The position numbers and the translations under genes were made by a program. From NCBI GenBank assembly GCA_002726915.1, contig PBSY01000007.1, positions 71,698 through 135,697 on the forward strand: a stretch of DNA of 64,000 nucleotides, given 5' to 3'. The notes below the pieces were generated by a model, which was not told the DNA's origin, made no database searches, and worked only from the letters and a program-made list of their open reading frames with translations. Within the stretch, counting starts at the first letter, position 1, and each line of letters starts with the position of its first letter. This stretch comes from Verrucomicrobiales bacterium. Lineage in GTDB: Bacteria; Verrucomicrobiota; Verrucomicrobiia; Verrucomicrobiales; DEV007. Of this stretch, positions 59,592-64,000 are shown one piece after another.

Positions 59592-60572
59592 ATGAAGACC
59601 ACCACTTTTATCACCATCCTTATTGGTGCTCTATCCTTTTCGCTCAGCGCTGAAGACCGACTTGTCATCGGCGCCGAAGGAAAACGCTCTGTCGCCATCG
59701 TCGATCCGTCTGACGGGAACAAACTCCTTTGGCAGCACAATCTGAACGGACCAGTCCACAACCTACACTTGATGCCTGACCTCAATCTTCTGACTCAAGA
59801 TGGATGGAAAAATATCATTGAGGTGTGCCTAACCGAAGGTGTGGTTTGGAGCTATGATGCCGCGAAGAATAACAGAACGGAGGCTAATACCCCTGAAAAA
59901 TATGAAATTCATGCCATTGAGAGACTCGAAAACGGCAGAACCATGATTGTCGAATCCGGTTCAAGTCGAATTATCGAGGTCGATACCGATGGTAAACTTC
60001 TCAAGGAAATCCCGCTTCGAGTTTCTTCTCCCAACGGTCACTCTGATACCCGGCAAGTCCACAAGCTTGGGAATGGCCATTACCTAGTCGCCCACGAAGC
60101 AGACCAAGTCATAAAGGAATACGGCCCCGAGGGGGAGGTAGTTTGGGAATTCTCCATTCCACTTTTTGGAAGAGAGCCCACTAAAGGCCATGGGCCTGAT
60201 TCATTCGGCGGGAAGTGCTTTAACGCGATCAAAGCAAGGAATGGTAACTACCTCATCGCCACCGGCAATGGGCACAGCGTCCTCGAAGTGAATCCTGCGA
60301 AAGAAATCGTGTGGAAGCTTGAGCAAGACGATCTTGAGGATATCACCCTCGCATGGGTCACCACCCTTCAGGAACTAGAAAACGGAAACCTTATTATTGG
60401 CAACTGCCATGCCGGTCCTGACAATCCACAAATCATCGAGATCACACGTGATAAACAAGTGGTCTGGAGCTTCAATGATTTTGAAAACTTTGGCAACGCT
60501 CTCGCCGTCTCGCTCGTGGTCGACGGGGATACCGCTTCAGCCATCCGCAAAAAGCTAAGCGCATCAAACTAG
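59592..60572 (+). CDS. secreted beta-propeller (PQQ/arylsulfotransferase-like) protein
   Basis: Signal peptide; repeated blades such as NGHYLVAHEADQVIKEYGPEGEVVWEF and NGNYLIATGNGHSVLEVNPAKEIVWKL. Confidence 0.8.
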   Translation: MKTTTFITILIGALSFSLSAEDRLVIGAEGKRSVAIVDPSDGNKLLWQHNLNGPVHNLHLMPDLNLLTQDGWKNIIEVCLTEGVVWSYDAAKNNRTEANTPEKYEIHAIERLENGRTMIVESGSSRIIEVDTDGKLLKEIPLRVSSPNGHSDTRQVHKLGNGHYLVAHEADQVIKEYGPEGEVVWEFSIPLFGREPTKGHGPDSFGGKCFNAIKARNGNYLIATGNGHSVLEVNPAKEIVWKLEQDDLEDITLAWVTTLQELENGNLIIGNCHAGPDNPQIIEITRDKQVVWSFNDFENFGNALAVSLVVDGDTASAIRKKLSASN

Positions 60573-60600
60573 CTTCCCCTTCTCTACTTTTTATTCTTCC

Positions 60601-61827
60601 ATGTCCGCTCGAAAATGCGCACTCAAAGCGCTTTATACTTGGGAAGACACATCCATTTACGCGGACGAGATCCTCTCGGACCTCGCAAAAAATGCTCAGC
60701 TTTCATCTGCAGACCGCGGACTGGCGCAGGAAATCTTTTATGGCACGATACGCAATCTCTTCCTCGTCGATGAAATTATAGAACAACTCCGCCACGGTAG
60801 GATCAAACCGGCGACACAAAACGTTCTGCGCATCGGTCTTTACCAAATTTTCTGTTCGGGTATCGCTAATCACGCGGCCGTCAACGAAACGGTTAACCTC
60901 GCCCGACCACACGAAAAAGGCCTTGTAAATGCCATCCTCAGGAACGCATTACGACGGGAAGAAAAAATTAAGGATGACATCGCCACCTGGCCGCTCGAGG
61001 AGCAATTTTCGCACTCCGGATTTTTAATTGAACGATGGGAAAAACAGTTCGGAGAAAAAGCCACCCGTTCGTTACTGAAGTGGAACAACACCCCTCCCTC
61101 AGTTTTCGCTAGAATCAACTCCCTCGCCGCAAACAAGGAAGCACTCGAAAAAGTCAAGCTTGAGACAGAATCCTATTTACTAGGCAAGGAATACCCCGAC
61201 TTTTTTCAGCTGAACGGCCCTCCAAACACCGAATGGCTCAACGAAGGGCTCATCTACATTCAGGACCCAAGCACCTCTCACTCATGCCTCCTCCTCGATC
61301 CTAAGCCGGGCGAAGCGATTCTCGATGCCTGCGCAGCGCCCGGAGGCAAAACTGGCTACATCGCCCAAATGATGCAGAATGAGGGAGAAATTCTCGCGAC
61401 TGACAGCTCGAGTCAGCGTCTTCAACAAACACGGGAGAATCTTGAGAGACTGGGAGCCAGCCAGGTCGATATTCGCGAAGCAGACTGGACGCGAGACTCG
61501 TCTTTTCCCAAAGATCGAAAGTTTGACGCCATTCTGCTGGACGTTCCCTGCACCAACAGTGGTGTGATACGGCGCCGAGTCGATGTCCGATGGCGCCTGC
61601 AACCGGATGATTTCTCACGGCAGGCCAAACTTCAGGGAGAGTTGCTCGCACGAGTCTCTGAACACCTAAAACCAGACGGGCGCATCGTTTACAGTACCTG
61701 CTCCATCGATCACGAGGAAAATGAGGCAGTGATCGAATCTTCAGGTCTCCAAGTCGAAGAGGTGAAACGCTGCCTACCTTGGGAAGATAGTTACGATGGC
61801 GCTTTTGCTGCCCTGCTCCGGCCTTAA
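60601..61827 (+). CDS. rsmB: 16S rRNA m5C methyltransferase (RsmB/Sun family)
   Basis: N-terminal NusB-like domain; YIQDPSTSHSCLLLDPKPGEAILDACAAPGGKTGYIAQMM, FDAILLDVPCTNSGVIRRRVDVRWRL, GRIVYSTCSIDHEENEAVI. Confidence 0.93.
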   Translation: MSARKCALKALYTWEDTSIYADEILSDLAKNAQLSSADRGLAQEIFYGTIRNLFLVDEIIEQLRHGRIKPATQNVLRIGLYQIFCSGIANHAAVNETVNLARPHEKGLVNAILRNALRREEKIKDDIATWPLEEQFSHSGFLIERWEKQFGEKATRSLLKWNNTPPSVFARINSLAANKEALEKVKLETESYLLGKEYPDFFQLNGPPNTEWLNEGLIYIQDPSTSHSCLLLDPKPGEAILDACAAPGGKTGYIAQMMQNEGEILATDSSSQRLQQTRENLERLGASQVDIREADWTRDSSFPKDRKFDAILLDVPCTNSGVIRRRVDVRWRLQPDDFSRQAKLQGELLARVSEHLKPDGRIVYSTCSIDHEENEAVIESSGLQVEEVKRCLPWEDSYDGAFAALLRP

Positions 61828-61879
61828 TTTCTGCCTTTCCACCACTTGCGCCAAGCCTCAAATTCGAATAGTAACCGAC

Positions 61880-63412
61880 ATGTTCCGATCTCTCGCCAGC
61901 TCGATCCTGACTTTTATCGCCGTCCTCCTCTTCGCATTTGTCATCATCTTTCTCTACAGCGGGAGTCAAGGAGTGAAGATTTCCCGTGTGGCCATGGAGG
62001 GCGACCGGTCCACCCCGCAGATTCTAGCGGACATTCGCGCCAAGCAGAGCAAGGCCAGTGAGATTGTCTCCACCGGAGATAACAATGAAGAAATGGACGA
62101 GCCCGAAACCAACGTGTCCAGAGGTGACGGCCCTCCTGTTGTCATCTGGGTGAGCATTCCGGGTTTCCGCGGTGACTATCTTGAAAAGGCTGACACACCG
62201 TTTTTTGACTTGCTCGCGCGAGACGGTGACGAAACTAACAAGATGCGCCCTAACTTTCCCTGCCTGACTTCACCGGCACACACAACTCTAGCGACCGGTG
62301 TTCCTGTGTCCGTCCACGGCATTCTCGGCGATAAAATTCGCGAAGGGGGCGCCATCGTCAATGCGACCGATCCGGATCTGCTCAATGCCGAGCCCATATG
62401 GCAAACTGCGACGCGCCAGGGAATCAAGACCCTCGTTCACGACTGGCCTCTGTCTTTCAATCAAACCGGTGACAACGCCGCAGCGGAATTTTTGGCCAGT
62501 TACGATGACAGCCTCGATGATGTGGCGCGCCTCAACCGTGCCCTTGATGCATGGAGAGCAGACTCCGGTGCCACTCTAGCCAGAGAAAAAGAATCTCCCG
62601 CCGAAGTCGAAGATGGCGCCGCAATGAATGCCGAAGTTGGATCGGTTGATGCTCCGGTTACTCCCACTGATAGCAGTGCCGAAAAGTTCCGACTGGTTAT
62701 GCTCCGTCTCGATGACGTCAAAAAAGCAGGCATGGAGTTCGGTCCTCGAGAGGACGATACTTACGCGGCTATCAGCAAAACTGATACTGCTCTGAACACC
62801 TTTTTTGATACCGTTCAAGCTGAATGGAATACTCTCGCACCGGAGAATGCCAACCTGATCTTCCTCGTCACTACCGATCACGGTATGGCCGAGCGCCAGA
62901 AGAACGTCAATATCTCTCACCTCCTTGGCGACAAAATGATGGCAAACGCGGAAATCGTTGCTCATGACGCGATTGCCAACCTTTTCTTTAAGGACCTTCC
63001 CGAGTCTGAGGCCGAGCAGAAAGTATTCATCCAGAAGTTCGACAGCGAACTCGGCAAGAGGATTTACTTCAGAACGATCAAGAGAGAGGAAATACCTGAG
63101 GAATGGTCTTATGTTTACCCTGAACGCACCGGAGATCGAATTTTAGTCCTCAAAACGGGATACGCTTTTACCGAAGAAAAGTCAGACGACCCAGTGTTTG
63201 ATCCAATAAACGCTTTCGCCGGCTATGGTTATCCTGTTGAGGAATCGATTCGGATGTCTGGTCAGGTCCTACTCTCTGGATTCCCCAATTCTCCGATAGG
63301 CGGGGGTTCACTAGACGAGATCGACCAGCTCAACTTCCACGCAACGGTGTGTAAAATGCTTGGCATTGAGCCGGCCGAAGGTGCCAACACTGAGACTCTG
63401 CCCATCTACTAG
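61880..63412 (+). CDS. membrane-anchored alkaline-phosphatase-superfamily (type I phosphodiesterase-like) protein
   Basis: N-terminal TM; PVVIWVSIPGFRGDYLEKADTPFFDLL...FPCLTSPAHTTLATGVPVSVHGILGD; LVTTDHGMAE. Confidence 0.82.
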   Translation: MFRSLASSILTFIAVLLFAFVIIFLYSGSQGVKISRVAMEGDRSTPQILADIRAKQSKASEIVSTGDNNEEMDEPETNVSRGDGPPVVIWVSIPGFRGDYLEKADTPFFDLLARDGDETNKMRPNFPCLTSPAHTTLATGVPVSVHGILGDKIREGGAIVNATDPDLLNAEPIWQTATRQGIKTLVHDWPLSFNQTGDNAAAEFLASYDDSLDDVARLNRALDAWRADSGATLAREKESPAEVEDGAAMNAEVGSVDAPVTPTDSSAEKFRLVMLRLDDVKKAGMEFGPREDDTYAAISKTDTALNTFFDTVQAEWNTLAPENANLIFLVTTDHGMAERQKNVNISHLLGDKMMANAEIVAHDAIANLFFKDLPESEAEQKVFIQKFDSELGKRIYFRTIKREEIPEEWSYVYPERTGDRILVLKTGYAFTEEKSDDPVFDPINAFAGYGYPVEESIRMSGQVLLSGFPNSPIGGGSLDEIDQLNFHATVCKMLGIEPAEGANTETLPIY

Positions 63413-63427
63413 GGGTCGCTACTTCGT

Positions 63428-63880
63428 CTACCTCGCTTCGGACGATGCACGATCTGAGGTTAGTGAGCCATTGAAGGCTTTCATCTCTGCCCGAAACCAG
63501 ATCGCCACCCCCCAGACCAAGAGGAGAACGTTTTCGAAAACCTTGACTGGGTAGTTTAGTTCCTCATTGCTACCAAAGCAGCCACAAGTGATATCTAGCC
63601 CTCTTGCCCATGAAATTGCAATGGCGCCGGTAAACATCACCAGCGCACCCACAAGTAAAAAAGCACCTCCCCGCACCCATTTACCAGCCATTACGGCAAC
63701 ACCTGAGACGACCTCGATCCAAGGGATAAGAAGTGCCATGGCTGGGGCAACCGGATCTCCGATGAGGCGGAAATTCCTCACTGTATCAGCGAAAGTAATG
63801 GGGTCTTTCAGTTTTGCGACACCGCTCCAAATGAAAAGAGCCCCAAAACCAAGCCGAAGGATAAGCCAGAAAACTTTCAT
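63428..63880 (-). CDS. MauE/DoxX-like membrane protein
   Basis: FWLILRLGFGALFIWSGVAKLKDPITFADTVRNF; DITCGCFGSNEEL; four TM segments. Confidence 0.82.
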   Translation of the reverse strand: MKVFWLILRLGFGALFIWSGVAKLKDPITFADTVRNFRLIGDPVAPAMALLIPWIEVVSGVAVMAGKWVRGGAFLLVGALVMFTGAIAISWARGLDITCGCFGSNEELNYPVKVFENVLLLVWGVAIWFRAEMKAFNGSLTSDRASSEAR

Positions 63881-63906
63881 GGGTGTTCAAGGCGATCCGA
63901 TTCTAA

Positions 63907-63999
63907 TCAGCGCGCCCGCATTGAATGCACCAGTTTGCTCTGACCCTCAAGCAGCTTCTCCCCTCGACCAAACTTTTCTCGGAGCACCCAAAGGAACTC
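63907..63999 (-). CDS. C-terminal end of an upstream gene, partial (runs off the right edge)
   Basis: Reverse-strand open frame EFLWVLREKFGRGEKLLEGQSKLVHSMRAR* to the window edge; too short to assign. Confidence 0.45.
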   Translation of the reverse strand, partial: EFLWVLREKFGRGEKLLEGQSKLVHSMRAR

Positions 64000-64000
64000 T

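Overview
The window is a dense, mostly housekeeping stretch of a bacterial chromosome. Paired PSCyt1/DUF1549/DUF1553 and DUF1501 genes, a PVC-type beta-propeller/HEAT/cytochrome c protein, a sulfatase and an LPS gene suggest Verrucomicrobiota or another PVC lineage (inference only). I support about 52 coding regions. They include hisC, purT, sdhCAB, an AGCS Na+:alanine symporter, glpK, panD, lpxB, dprA, topB, coaD, avtA, thiD, a bioF-like gene, an MscS channel, holB-tmk, hisI, a bifunctional aldolase/SDR, a class A PBP, an AraC regulator, rpmF-plsX-fabH, a Bat (VWA/BatD/TPR) operon, rsmB and a MauE/DoxX-like gene. I saw no rRNA, tRNA, CRISPR array, transposase, phage module or obvious defence island. 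The best leads are unusual protein architectures inside otherwise ordinary genes: a DUF116-polyprenyl synthase fusion, an SH3b-like insert in a symporter, a golvesin-like insert in a PSCyt1/DUF1549/DUF1553 protein, an H1-like tail on topoisomerase III, and two enzymes that have lost catalytic or metal residues. A few intergenic inverted repeats are also worth checking. I did not find a convincing multi-gene undescribed system. All family calls are by-eye recognition without database searches.
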